From Colimorpha sp045597845 (GTDB taxonomy: Bacteria > Bacteroidota > Bacteroidia > Bacteroidales > P3), in NCBI GenBank assembly GCA_045597845.1, contig JAZLKZ010000121.1:1-64000 (forward strand): DNA of 64,000 bases, in the 5' to 3' direction. Every line of letters begins with the position of its first letter. The stretch's first letter is position 1. The notes beneath the pieces are model-generated. The model made no database searches and had not been told where the DNA came from. It saw nothing but the letters and a program-made list of their open reading frames with translations. The position numbers were made by a program, and so were the translations under genes. Shown piece by piece: positions 49,995-59,249 of the stretch.

Positions 49995-52661
49995 CTATTC
50001 GTCAATGAAATAGAGTTTGCCGCGTTGTTTGTCGAATTCGTAGCTTCCGAATCGGTTGAGGCCTTCGCGGTTGATGATGAACTTGTAGTCCACGCCCTTT
50101 ACCACTACCACTTCAACATTGGAGAGGTGCTTCTGACCAATCTGCAAATCCTTGAAGATGACGGTGGATTTGTCGAGGATGTTGCCTTCGGGGTCGAAAG
50201 CGTTGTCACGATCGGGGAAATCCTCTTTGTTGATGCGACGCTGGTAGAGGAAGTTCATGGCTTCTTCCCATGCAATGGAGATGGGCTCTGCAAAGCGCTC
50301 GTCGATGAGCATGGGCATCAAGGAACCGTTGACGATACAAGTAATCTCGCCTTTTGCAGAGTGAATCATTGTGACGGGCACTACACTTTCGTCGTGGATG
50401 ATAGCGGGAGCCTCTTCGGTCTCTTCGATGGGTTTGTTGACGAGGTCGATGATCTTGCCGTCTTCAGTCTGTTTTACAAGCGGCGTTTCAGAAGCCATAT
50501 TGTCTATGAGGCGGCGTGAGACGAAATCGGTGCGAAGGATAAGGAACTCGATACGACGGTTGAGCACATGTGCGGCCTCTTGCTGGTTCTTGTCGGAAAT
50601 CATGCTTACATAGTCGCATTCGAGGGTGGTTCCTTCGCGGAAATGGTATTTCTTTCCGTTAACGGTAACGGTCATGTCGCGGTCGAGCGTGCGAGGTACA
50701 CGTTCTGCGTAGCCTTTGGCCACAAGGCGTTCACGCTCGATGCCACGGGAAACGAGGTAATCGACCACCGACTGTGCTCGACGCTGCGAAAGGGTGTCGT
50801 TGGTGAGCCCTATAAAGGGGCGACAATCGGTATGGGCGCGGATTTCGACAACGATGTTGGGATTGTTGACCATGACAAGGTAAAGATCCATGAGGGAGTC
50901 CATAAATTCTTCCTTGAGATCCCATTTTGCAAGGTCGTAGCGTATTTCGGGCAGCACGACGGGTTGCTTGGGAACGGGTTCGATGCGGAAATCGTGGACG
51001 ATGTCCTTGTCGGTGTTGTAGCCTTTGGTGCTCTCGGAACCTTCAACGGTGAAATAGTCAACCTTGGAAACGTACATTTTGTAGATGACGTCACGCTTGA
51101 TTTGATCTACGTCGAAGCGGTAGAAACCTTTCTTGTCGGAATAAGTCTCGTATTCGGTGCCGTTGGAACCCACAATTTTGACCTTTGCGTTTTCTACCAG
51201 CTGCATGGATTTCTCGTCGCGGATGGTACCTTCGATGCTATAGAGCAGTGGAGGAAGTTCGAAATAGAAAAGGTCGTCGTTGAGTTCGGGGACTTGTTTG
51301 CCCTTGTTGTCGATATTGGGGTTGTGGGGATCGTCGAAAGCGCGGTTGGAGGAGAAGTAGCCACGTTCCATCATGTAGTGTTCACTTTCAGGATAATAGA
51401 CGATGCTCATTTCGTCGTAGGAGGAGTTGATCGGCACGCCGAGGTTTTGCGGTTCGGTGCTGCGGGAACCGTGGACTTCGGTCACGAAGATGTCTTGTCC
51501 GCCGATGCCGGGAAGGCCGTTGGATGAGAAATAGAGCGTGGAGTCGTTGCGCAAGACGGGGAAGACTTCGCGTCCGGCGGTATTGATGTTCTGGCCCATA
51601 TTGACGGGGGTGCCAAATTCGTCGGCGAGGGTGGCGCGCTTGGTCATCCAGATATCGTAGTCGCCTTGTCCTTTGGGCATGTCGGAGGTGAAGTACATGG
51701 TCAGTCCGTCGGAAGTTACGGCCGGGTAGAGGTAATTGAATGCGGTGTCACCAAGATTGATGCGTACTGCATCGCCCCATTCTTCATTTTCGGAAGATGA
51801 TTTGCTTTTCTTGCCCTTTTTTGTGCCTTCCAGAGAAGAGTTGCCTTTCTGGGCGTAGTAGATGTAGCAGCCTTGCGTCTGGTTTTCGCGAGCGTCGCAA
51901 CGTGAGAAATAGATTGTGTTGCCGTCGGGCGAGAAACAGGCCTCACCTTCGTTGACGCCGGTGTTCACCTTGCCCGACTTGTCGAAGTTCTCTGGCGAGG
52001 ATGACCATTGTCCAGTGCGGTCTTGGAATACGTAATAAATATCGGAAAATCCTTGTCCGGTCCATGCATCCTTGCCGTTGGATTCTTCGTCGCCGAAGCG
52101 GGAGGATGTGAACGTAAGTTTGGTAGTGTCGTTGCCCAAGAAACGCGGTGCCCAGTCGTTGTAGGGAGTGTTCCAATTGTCGAGGCGTTTGATGACGTGA
52201 CGACTGCGGTTGCGGAACAGTTGATCGACGTAGGTCAAAGATTCTTTGCGGTCTTTGGCAAGTCTGTCATTGGGAGCGATGGCAATGTATTTGTCGTAGT
52301 AATTTGCGGCTTCGTCTAGTTTGTTCTCAAAACGGCACATTTCGGCAAGATAGAAATAAATCTTCGGTTCCGAAGTGTAGTATTTGTTGTTTATCAGCTT
52401 CTTGTAGATATGCTCTGCTTGAGGAAAGTTGTTCATCAAGCGGTAGCACTCGCCCATTTGGAAGTAGATGCGGTTCTTCTCGGTTTTGTTGTTGGCAACC
52501 TTGTTGTATGCATCTTCGTACTTGGACAATGCTTCGATGTATTGTTTCTGGTCGAATAAGTCATCAGCTTTTTGTGCTATGCTTTTGGTTTGGGCAAAGG
52601 CGGTAGCGGTTAAAAAAACTGAAAGAATGAGCAGTAGCAGACTTTTTTTGGCCGTTTTCAT
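49995..52661 (-). CDS. PorE-like TPR/PD40/OmpA protein with degenerate retropepsin-like tail
   Basis: 888 aa. Signal peptide MKTAKKSLLLLILSVFLTAT, cleavage near AFAQ. Order of domains: TPR repeats (about 27-140; YIEALSKYEDAYNKV), PD40 propeller (about 160-430; KLTFTSSRFGDEES, TIYFSRCDA, TMYFTSDMPKGQGD, TLYFSSNGLPGIGG), a carboxypeptidase-regulatory-like domain (about 470-560; IEGTIRDEKSMQLVENAKVK), OmpA domain (about 590-720; EIRAHTDCRPFIGLTNDTLS), and a last about 125 residues that resemble a clan AA aspartic protease. TPR-WD40-CRD-OmpA is the layout of PorE of the type IX secretion apparatus. In the tail, ITCIVNGSLMPMLIDERFAE aligns with the protease's DTG loop but reads DER, so it should be inactive. 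Confidence 0.82.
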   Translation of the reverse strand: MKTAKKSLLLLILSVFLTATAFAQTKSIAQKADDLFDQKQYIEALSKYEDAYNKVANNKTEKNRIYFQMGECYRLMNNFPQAEHIYKKLINNKYYTSEPKIYFYLAEMCRFENKLDEAANYYDKYIAIAPNDRLAKDRKESLTYVDQLFRNRSRHVIKRLDNWNTPYNDWAPRFLGNDTTKLTFTSSRFGDEESNGKDAWTGQGFSDIYYVFQDRTGQWSSSPENFDKSGKVNTGVNEGEACFSPDGNTIYFSRCDARENQTQGCYIYYAQKGNSSLEGTKKGKKSKSSSENEEWGDAVRINLGDTAFNYLYPAVTSDGLTMYFTSDMPKGQGDYDIWMTKRATLADEFGTPVNMGQNINTAGREVFPVLRNDSTLYFSSNGLPGIGGQDIFVTEVHGSRSTEPQNLGVPINSSYDEMSIVYYPESEHYMMERGYFSSNRAFDDPHNPNIDNKGKQVPELNDDLFYFELPPLLYSIEGTIRDEKSMQLVENAKVKIVGSNGTEYETYSDKKGFYRFDVDQIKRDVIYKMYVSKVDYFTVEGSESTKGYNTDKDIVHDFRIEPVPKQPVVLPEIRYDLAKWDLKEEFMDSLMDLYLVMVNNPNIVVEIRAHTDCRPFIGLTNDTLSQRRAQSVVDYLVSRGIERERLVAKGYAERVPRTLDRDMTVTVNGKKYHFREGTTLECDYVSMISDKNQQEAAHVLNRRIEFLILRTDFVSRRLIDNMASETPLVKQTEDGKIIDLVNKPIEETEEAPAIIHDESVVPVTMIHSAKGEITCIVNGSLMPMLIDERFAEPISIAWEEAMNFLYQRRINKEDFPDRDNAFDPEGNILDKSTVIFKDLQIGQKHLSNVEVVVVKGVDYKFIINREGLNRFGSYEFDKQRGKLYFIDE

Positions 52662-52709
52662 ATTGTAGAATATATACTATCTATTGATGTAATGTTATTA
52701 TACATAATT

Positions 52710-52739
52710 GTTTAGAATCAATTTTGGTTGATTCTAAAC
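52710..52739. repeat. Hairpin in the leader of the PorE-like gene
   Basis: GTTTAGAATCAA / TTGATTCTAAAC, 12-bp perfect arms, 6-base loop. It lies between a TATCTTAG -7-like box (minus strand, about 52763) and the start codon at 52661, so it would be in the 5' leader. It may also terminate queD transcription, though there is no long T-run. Confidence 0.5.
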
Positions 52740-52791
52740 ATAAAAATTCGATTTGCTAAGATACGATTTTTTTTGCAAATAGGAATGATAT

Positions 52792-53220
52792 TTATAAAAA
52801 GAGTTCAGCGTAAGAGGTTTCTGTCTCGTGGAGTTGTAGGGAATATAGCTTGAGATTTTGAGGAATGGCGGGTTGGAGTAGTTCTGCGATATGAACGAGC
52901 AGGTTTTCCGTAGTGGGCTGGAAAGGAACAACGATAAGCTTGGCGATGGCATGAAGCGCCTCGGGGTTGTAGCGATCGGATTGAGGCAACACCAGTGCAT
53001 GGTCAAATCTCTGAATGATAGTCTCTTCTATACAACGTTTTACGTCGCCGAAATCCATGACCATGCCGTTCTTGTGGTTGTTGTCGTCGTGCAGGGGAAC
53101 GCCTTCGACGGTAACGAGCAACTTGTAGGAATGACCGTGGATGTTTTTGCACTTGCCGTCGTATCCGAGCAGTGCGTGCGCCATTTCAAAGGAGAGCTGT
53201 TTTGTTATACGGAGAACCAT
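52792..53220 (-). CDS. queD: 6-carboxy-tetrahydropterin synthase / 6-pyruvoyl-tetrahydropterin synthase homologue
   Basis: 142 aa. The zinc histidines are in FEMAHALLGY and NIHGHSYKL, the catalytic Cys in YDGKCKNIHGH, and the substrate Glu in LQLHETETSYAEL. MVMDFGDVKR is conserved. The enzyme makes the queuosine precursor CPH4. No other queuosine gene is adjacent, so the PTPS alternative is not excluded. The gene starts 18 bp downstream of the nitroreductase gene and in the same direction, so it probably is in the clpX transcript. Confidence 0.88.
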   Translation of the reverse strand: MVLRITKQLSFEMAHALLGYDGKCKNIHGHSYKLLVTVEGVPLHDDNNHKNGMVMDFGDVKRCIEETIIQRFDHALVLPQSDRYNPEALHAIAKLIVVPFQPTTENLLVHIAELLQPAIPQNLKLYSLQLHETETSYAELFL

Positions 53221-53238
53221 GATGGGGGCAATTGATGA

Positions 53239-53862
53239 TTATTTTTCGCGGTATCCAATAGGGTGGGCAAGCATCACTTTGCCGTTTTTGATTTTCATCA
53301 GTTCGGCGAGCTTCTCGCGGTTGATGGCGCCGCAGGCCACGGTACCTAGCTTTTCGGTGCAGAAAAGATAGATGTTCTGGCTGATGTAGCCGCAGTCGAT
53401 GGGAGCGTAAAAATCACGGCTTTCATTGTCGAAACCTTTCATTCTGTCGTAGTTGGCTACAAGTACCAAGGCGATGGGTGCTTGGGAGAAATGCTTTTGG
53501 TCGCTGATGGACTTGCGGTAGTCTCCTTCGCGTACCAATCTGAGCATGTGCTTCTCGGGAACGTAGAGGAAGATGCCTTTCTGTGAGAAAAGATAAATGT
53601 CGGTTTCTTGGACGTTGCGTGCCGAGGGAGCGGTGCGTTTGCCTGATTCAGGGCGGTTGATGCCGTTGGCTGCCCACAAAAGGGAGGAAATCTGCTCGAG
53701 AGATACGTCTTCGGTAAGGAAGTCCCTGACGGTTTCTCGTACTTTCAAGGCTTCTTTCAATGGAATGTCGCCACCTTCAATGGGGTCGGGTAATTTGATG
53801 TCTTGTGCTTGCATAAACATGGAGAGAGTTGCAAAAAACATTAAGAATGAGAACTTTTTCAT
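53239..53862 (-). CDS. Exported nitroreductase-family protein (SagB type)
   Basis: 207 aa with signal peptide MKKFSFLMFFATLSMFMQAQ. Nitroreductase fold with FMN-binding pattern: RETVRDFLTEDVSLEQIS, LLWAANGINRPESGKRTAPSA, and IDCGYISQNIYLFCTEKLGT, then GYREK at the end. Secreted SagB-like nitroreductases of this length are common in Bacteroidetes; the substrate is unknown. Its ATG overlaps the clpX TGA (ATGA), so it is made from the clpX transcript. Confidence 0.85.
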   Translation of the reverse strand: MKKFSFLMFFATLSMFMQAQDIKLPDPIEGGDIPLKEALKVRETVRDFLTEDVSLEQISSLLWAANGINRPESGKRTAPSARNVQETDIYLFSQKGIFLYVPEKHMLRLVREGDYRKSISDQKHFSQAPIALVLVANYDRMKGFDNESRDFYAPIDCGYISQNIYLFCTEKLGTVACGAINREKLAELMKIKNGKVMLAHPIGYREK

Positions 53863-55076
53863 TTTATCATATTTTTAGTTATACGTATTTTGCTGTCTTT
53901 TGGTTTGTTGGGAAGGTCGAACATCATGTCGGTCATGATGCTTTCCATGATGGACCGCAGTCCGCGGGCTCCCAGCTTGTATTCGATGGCTTGGTCAACG
54001 ATGGCATCCAATGCGCCCTTGTCGAATTCGAGTGTTGCGCCGTCCATCTTGAAGAGCTCTTGATACTGCTTGACCAATGCGTTCTTAGGGTCAACTAGAA
54101 TGCGACGCAATGCGTTGCGGTCTAGCGGGTTGAGATGGGTGAGCATGGGAAAACGGCCGACGAGTTCGGGAATGAGTCCGAACTTTTTGAGGTCCATGGG
54201 CAGGATATATTGCAGCATGTCGTGACGGTCGATCTCCTCGCGGGTCTTGGTGCCGTTGAAACCTATTACGTTGGATTTGAGTCGGGTGGCGATGCTGCGT
54301 TCAATGCCGTCGAATGCGCCTCCGGCGATAAAGAGTATGTTGCGAGTGTTGACGGCAATCATTTTCTGTTCGGGATGTTTGCGACCACCCTCAGGTGGTA
54401 CGTTGACCACTGCGCCTTCGAGAAGTTTGAGCAACGCCTGCTGCACGCCTTCGCCCGAGACGTCGCGGGTGATAGAGGGATTGTCGCTTTTGCGTGCTAT
54501 TTTGTCGATTTCGTCGATGAAGACAATGCCTTTTTCTGCCGCCTCCACATCGTAGTCGGCGGCTTGGAGCAGACGTACCAATACGTTTTCTACGTCATCG
54601 CCCACATATCCGGCTTCGGTGAGGGTTGTTGCGTCGGCGATGCAGAAAGGCACTTTGAGAATCTTGGCGATGGTGCGTGCCATCAAGGTTTTTCCGGTTC
54701 CGGTTTCTCCAACGATGACGATGTTGGTCTTTTCGATCTCGACATCGTTCTTGTCTTCGTGAGTCTGATTGTAACGCAGTCGTTTGTAGTGGTTGTATAC
54801 AGCCACGGAGAGCACTTTTTTTGCTTCGTCCTGCCCAATGACATATTGGTCGAGGTGATCTTTTATTTCTTTTGGGGAGGGTAAAGGTTCGTCTATTGAG
54901 GGTCCCCCAAAGTCACTGCGTTTTTGACTGCGGATGTTCTTTGTAATGATTTCGTTGGCTTGCATCGCGCAGGCGTCGCAGATGTAGCCGTTGAGCCCTG
55001 CTAGCAGGAGGTTGACCTGCGATTCGGGACGTCCGCAAAAAGAACAATGGTTTTCGTTGGATGGTGTTTTTTTCAT
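53859..55076 (-). CDS. clpX: ATP-dependent Clp protease ATP-binding subunit ClpX
   Basis: 405 aa. N-terminal C4 zinc-binding domain CSFCGRPESQ with YICDACA; Walker A GETGTGKTLMA; pore loop GYVGDDVENVL; Walker B GIVFIDEIDKIA; the ClpP-docking IGF loop in SNVIGFNGTK; sensor 2 in LGARGLRSIME. All features for unfolding and ClpP docking are present. clpP is not adjacent on the right (rodA is), so it must be elsewhere. Confidence 0.96.
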   Translation of the reverse strand: MKKTPSNENHCSFCGRPESQVNLLLAGLNGYICDACAMQANEIITKNIRSQKRSDFGGPSIDEPLPSPKEIKDHLDQYVIGQDEAKKVLSVAVYNHYKRLRYNQTHEDKNDVEIEKTNIVIVGETGTGKTLMARTIAKILKVPFCIADATTLTEAGYVGDDVENVLVRLLQAADYDVEAAEKGIVFIDEIDKIARKSDNPSITRDVSGEGVQQALLKLLEGAVVNVPPEGGRKHPEQKMIAVNTRNILFIAGGAFDGIERSIATRLKSNVIGFNGTKTREEIDRHDMLQYILPMDLKKFGLIPELVGRFPMLTHLNPLDRNALRRILVDPKNALVKQYQELFKMDGATLEFDKGALDAIVDQAIEYKLGARGLRSIMESIMTDMMFDLPNKPKDSKIRITKNMIK

Positions 55077-55102
55077 AAATGGATCATTGACAATAAATGA
55101 TA

Positions 55103-56356
55103 CTACAACAATTGGTTGCGTTCTGCATCCTGCCGGATAAAGATGAAGAGTAGGATGGTGAATGCTAAAAGCGAGGAGCCGCCATAGCTAAAGAATGGCA
55201 AGGGGATACCGATGACGGGCACAAGTCCCAGCACCATACCCACGTTGATCATGAGATGCAGAAATAGTATGCTCGCCACCGAATAGCCATAAAACCTAGC
55301 AAATGTGGATCGTTGCCGTTCCGCCATGGTGATGAGGCGAACCAGTAGAGAGACATAGAGTCCGATGAGGATGGAGCTTCCCCAAAATCCCCATTCTTCG
55401 CCAACCGTGCAGAAGATGAAGTCGGTTTCTTGCTCTGGTACGAAATCCGCCTTGGTGATGGTGCCGTTGAGGAATCCCTTCCCGGCGAACCCGCCCGATC
55501 CGATGGCAATCTTCGATTGGTGAACGTTGTAGCCGGAACCTTTCAGGTCGTCGTTCTTGCCCAGCAACACATCGATACGTTCTCGTTGGTGCGGTTCCAA
55601 AACGTTGTTGAACATCACATCCACCGAGACTATGAAGGCGGCGCAGACAAGGAATAACGAGATGGTTTTTTTGTAGTCTTTCCGAGTCCGTTTGTTGAGC
55701 CAGCCGAACAGGTAAAGGATGCAAAGTGCCGCAACGCAACCAATAAGGATGAATTTGTTGACCAGCAGCGCCAAAACGAATAACACTATAGCGGAAGCAC
55801 CCACAAGCAGAATGTTGCCCGAAAGGCCTTCTCGGAAGAGTGGCAGTATAAACCCGGCAAAAACCAGCGCCGATCCAGTGTCGTGTTGCATTAAGATGAG
55901 AATGGCGGGTATGCCGATGATTGTGAACGCAATGATTTGCGTACGCAATTTTTTGATGTCCAAGTCGATGGTGCTCATGTATTTGGAAAGAGCCAGCGCT
56001 GTGGCGAATTTGGCGAACTCAGAGGGTTGGAACTTGAAAGCTCCAAAGTCTATCCACGACTGCCCGCCTTTGGTGACTTTTGCCACGAATAACGTTACCA
56101 CGAGTAGAACAAGGATGAATCCGTATATCATGAACGACGTATTTGAAAAAACGCGAGGTTCGATCATCATGATACACGCTGCAAGAATAAATGCGATAGT
56201 AATCCAGATGAGCTGTTTCCCGTGGGGAATGGAGAAGTCGAAGATGGCGGTATGCATCTCGTCGTAGCAAGCCGCATAGATGTTCAACCATCCAAAAGAA
56301 AGGATGATTAAATATAGGATTATCGTAATCCAGTCTATGTCGCGTTTCTGGTTCAT
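55103..56356 (-). CDS. rodA: Rod-shape peptidoglycan glycosyltransferase RodA
   Basis: 417 aa SEDS-family membrane protein with about ten membrane segments. Conserved segments: WIDFGAFKFQPSEFAKFATA, LILMQHDTGSALVFAGF, GSGGFAGKGFLNGTITKADF, EQETDFIFCTVGEEWGFWGS, and PVIGIPLPFFSYGGSSLLAF. It polymerises lipid II in the elongasome with its partner PBP2, encoded 6 bp upstream. Confidence 0.94.
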   Translation of the reverse strand: MNQKRDIDWITIILYLIILSFGWLNIYAACYDEMHTAIFDFSIPHGKQLIWITIAFILAACIMMIEPRVFSNTSFMIYGFILVLLVVTLFVAKVTKGGQSWIDFGAFKFQPSEFAKFATALALSKYMSTIDLDIKKLRTQIIAFTIIGIPAILILMQHDTGSALVFAGFILPLFREGLSGNILLVGASAIVLFVLALLVNKFILIGCVAALCILYLFGWLNKRTRKDYKKTISLFLVCAAFIVSVDVMFNNVLEPHQRERIDVLLGKNDDLKGSGYNVHQSKIAIGSGGFAGKGFLNGTITKADFVPEQETDFIFCTVGEEWGFWGSSILIGLYVSLLVRLITMAERQRSTFARFYGYSVASILFLHLMINVGMVLGLVPVIGIPLPFFSYGGSSLLAFTILLFIFIRQDAERNQLL

Positions 56357-56362
56357 TGTTGT

Positions 56363-58216
56363 CTATCTTCTCCGTTTCTTTTTGATCTTGCGGGTGAGAG
56401 GAAGTTTCTGGCATGGGTTGACTTCCATGTAGGTCTTTTCCATTTCGGTGCGTGTTACCTCGCCGCGTAAGTATTTTTCAATCACCAAACTTGCAATGGG
56501 CGCTGCCCAAGTTCCACCGCCGCCTTGTGCATTTTCGACATATACCGCCACGGCGATTTTGGGATTTTCCATGGGCGCGAAGGCGATGAATACAGAGTGG
56601 TCGTTGCCATAGTTTTCCGCGGTGCCGGTCTTGCCGCACACGGCAATGTCGTCGATTTTGGCGCGTCGTGCCGTTCCGCCGGGTTCGTGAACAACATCAT
56701 ACATGCCGCCGGCGGCGATATCGAAGAAATGTGAGGGAATCCCCGTAGTGTGTTTGTTGTAGAACTCTTCGTTTTTGGTAGAGTCGGCGCCATAGTAGCG
56801 CACCAAGTGAGGCGTATAGTAATATCCCCGGTTGGCAACGATGCAGGCAAGGTTTGCCATCTGTAAAGGCACCACCTCCACTTCGCCTTGTCCGATGCTG
56901 TTGGAGTAGATGGTAGAGAACTGCCACCGTTCTTTGCCATACCACCGGTTGTAGTAGGCCGTATCAGGAATGTTGCCGCTTTTCACGTTTGGGAGGTCTA
57001 TGGGAAGTCGTTGTCCGAACCCGAACCGGTGCATGTATTGCTCCCAGATTGTAAGTCCGTAGGCGGCGTCCTTGAAGGCGTTTTTGTATTTACCTTGTTG
57101 GATTACACGTCGATATGTAAAATAAAAGTAAGGGTTGCACGACATTTTGATACCTTGTCGAACCGAAGCGGCAGATGGATGGTTGTGGCAACCCACTTTG
57201 GATTTGTCGCAGGGGAATCCGGTATTGGGCTGGATGACACCCAAGTCGAGGGCGATCATGGCCTGAGCCACCTTGAAGATGGATCCAGGAGGATATTGCG
57301 CTTGAAGGGCTCTGTTGAACAACGGTTTGCTGATGTCTTCGGAAAGCATCTGGTAATTCTTGCCGCGCACCCTGCCCACCAGCAGGTTCGGGTCGTAGCA
57401 GGGTGCGGAGAGCAGCGTAAGCACCTCGCCCGTGGATGGTTCTATTGCCACGATACATCCGCGCTTGTTGGCCATCAGTTTTTCGGCGTATTCTTGTAGG
57501 CTGGCATCGATGGTGGTGTAGAGATTTCCGCCTTCGTAGGGAAGGGTGTCGTGCGCTCCGTGCTGATAGGGTCCAATTTCTCGGTTTCGTACATCTACAT
57601 GCATGATTTTCTTCCCTTTGACGCCGCGCAGCACTTCTTCGTAGGATTTTTCCAACCCACTTTTGCCGATATAATCGCCTTGTGTGTAGTAGGCGTCAGC
57701 GTCAATTTCACCTTGGTTTACTTCGCCTACATAGCCCAGCACATGCGCGGCGATAGGTTTGTCGTATTTCCGGAGTGTTCGCTTCTGGATGTAGAAACCT
57801 TTGTATTTGTATAGTTGACCTTCCCAGCGGCTGTATTCTTCTTTTGAAATTTGTTTCATGAAGATGGATTCCGTATAGGGAGAGTATTTGCGAGCCTTCT
57901 CGATGCGTGAATCAAAATCATCGCGCGTTATGCCAATCGTGGCGCAGAAAGATGCAGTGTCGAAATTCTTAACCATTCTGGGGATTACCATCATGTCGTA
58001 GACGGCCTCGTTATAGACCAGCAGTTCTCCGTTGCGGTCGTAGATAAGTCCACGTGCGGGATATTGGGTGATGTTTCTAAGTGCCTGCCTGTCGGCGAGT
58101 TCTTTGTATTTTGGTTCGAACAATTGCAGAAAGGAGAGCCTGATGATGAATATCAAGCCCACGGCTATGAAAATGGCCTTTACGATGCTGCTGCGATTGC
58201 TGAACTGGTTAGACAC
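56363..58216 (-). CDS. mrdA: Penicillin-binding protein 2
   Basis: 617 aa class B transpeptidase. N-terminal membrane anchor (AIFIAVGLIFIIRLSFLQLF); PBP dimer domain; active-site S-x-x-K in YPPGSIFKVAQAM; S-x-N region YSNSIGQGEVEVVPLQMANL; K-T-G in VCGKTGTAENYG. Together with rodA it forms the side-wall elongation pair. In many Bacteroidetes mreB, mreC and mreD precede it; here the upstream neighbour is thyA on the other strand. Confidence 0.94.
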   Translation of the reverse strand: MSNQFSNRSSIVKAIFIAVGLIFIIRLSFLQLFEPKYKELADRQALRNITQYPARGLIYDRNGELLVYNEAVYDMMVIPRMVKNFDTASFCATIGITRDDFDSRIEKARKYSPYTESIFMKQISKEEYSRWEGQLYKYKGFYIQKRTLRKYDKPIAAHVLGYVGEVNQGEIDADAYYTQGDYIGKSGLEKSYEEVLRGVKGKKIMHVDVRNREIGPYQHGAHDTLPYEGGNLYTTIDASLQEYAEKLMANKRGCIVAIEPSTGEVLTLLSAPCYDPNLLVGRVRGKNYQMLSEDISKPLFNRALQAQYPPGSIFKVAQAMIALDLGVIQPNTGFPCDKSKVGCHNHPSAASVRQGIKMSCNPYFYFTYRRVIQQGKYKNAFKDAAYGLTIWEQYMHRFGFGQRLPIDLPNVKSGNIPDTAYYNRWYGKERWQFSTIYSNSIGQGEVEVVPLQMANLACIVANRGYYYTPHLVRYYGADSTKNEEFYNKHTTGIPSHFFDIAAGGMYDVVHEPGGTARRAKIDDIAVCGKTGTAENYGNDHSVFIAFAPMENPKIAVAVYVENAQGGGGTWAAPIASLVIEKYLRGEVTRTEMEKTYMEVNPCQKLPLTRKIKKKRRR

Positions 58217-58380
58217 TAAGAGTCAAGAACTGGTTATTATAAATATTTATTAACTCAAAAGTATGGGAAATATTGCGTTTGTTTCGAAAATCTTTTGCCT
58301 TTGCGAAAAAAAAAACAATGTCTTTGCGTGTTTTTATTAATTATAAAAAATAAAATAAGAGCTTTTGCGTTCTATATTTT

Positions 58381-59175
58381 ATGAAACAATATTTAGACCT
58401 CTTGCAGCATGTGCTCGGCAACGGCGTGGAGAAAGACGACCGCACGGGTACGGGCACTATAAGCACCTTTGGATATCAGATGCGTTTCCATTTGGATGAC
58501 GGATTTCCGTTGTTGACTACCAAGAAATTACATCTCCGGTCCATCATCTACGAATTGTTGTGGTTCCTTAAAGGAGACACGAATGTTCAGTACCTCCATG
58601 ACCATAAGGTGACCATTTGGGACGAATGGGCGGATGCGAATGGTGACTTGGGTCCTATCTATGGACATCAATGGAGAAGCTGGGGCTGCGCCGACGGTGG
58701 TCACATCGATCAGATTGAGAATCTGATTCGTGACATCAAGACCAATCCCAATTCGCGTCGGTTGCTGGTCTCAGCATGGAACGTTGGAGAGGTCGATAAG
58801 ATGGCGTTGCCGCCATGCCATATCTTGTTTCAGTTTTATGTGGCCAATGGCAGGCTGAGTTGCCAGCTTTATCAGCGTAGTGCGGACATCTTTCTGGGAG
58901 TTCCGTTTAATATTGCCTCGTATGCTTTGTTTACCATGATGATTGCGCAGGCTTGCGGATTGCAATATGGAGATTTCATCCATACTTTAGGCGACGCCCA
59001 TATCTATAAGAACCATTTGGAGCAGTGCAGGTTGCAGCTTACTCGAGAGCCGCGTCCACTGCCTACCATGAAGTTGAATCCCGAGAAGAAGAATATCCTC
59101 GATTTCGACTATGAAGACTTTGTATTGGAAGGCTACGATCCTCACCCTCATATCAAAGGAGAGGTGAGCGTGTAA
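58381..59175 (+). CDS. thyA: Thymidylate synthase
   Basis: 264 aa, the usual bacterial length. Methylates dUMP with methylene-tetrahydrofolate. Catalytic Cys in MALPPCHILFQFYV; R-R loop NPNSRRLLVSAWN; folate/dUMP motif CQLYQRSADIFLGVPFNIAS; HTLGDAHIYKNHL near the end. Divergent from PBP2 across a 164-bp spacer with TTTGCCTTTGCG and TGTCTTTG promoter-like elements. Confidence 0.96.
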   Translation: MKQYLDLLQHVLGNGVEKDDRTGTGTISTFGYQMRFHLDDGFPLLTTKKLHLRSIIYELLWFLKGDTNVQYLHDHKVTIWDEWADANGDLGPIYGHQWRSWGCADGGHIDQIENLIRDIKTNPNSRRLLVSAWNVGEVDKMALPPCHILFQFYVANGRLSCQLYQRSADIFLGVPFNIASYALFTMMIAQACGLQYGDFIHTLGDAHIYKNHLEQCRLQLTREPRPLPTMKLNPEKKNILDFDYEDFVLEGYDPHPHIKGEVSV

Positions 59176-59249
59176 GTTGTATCTTGTGTGCTAATTCGAG
59201 AAAAGTTTGAAACCGACTAAAAGTAAACTTAAAAACAGATTAATCTATC

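Noticed and set aside
50568..51527. 319-codon plus-strand frame opposite the PorE-like gene
   Set aside because: Shadow of an intact gene with recognised domains.
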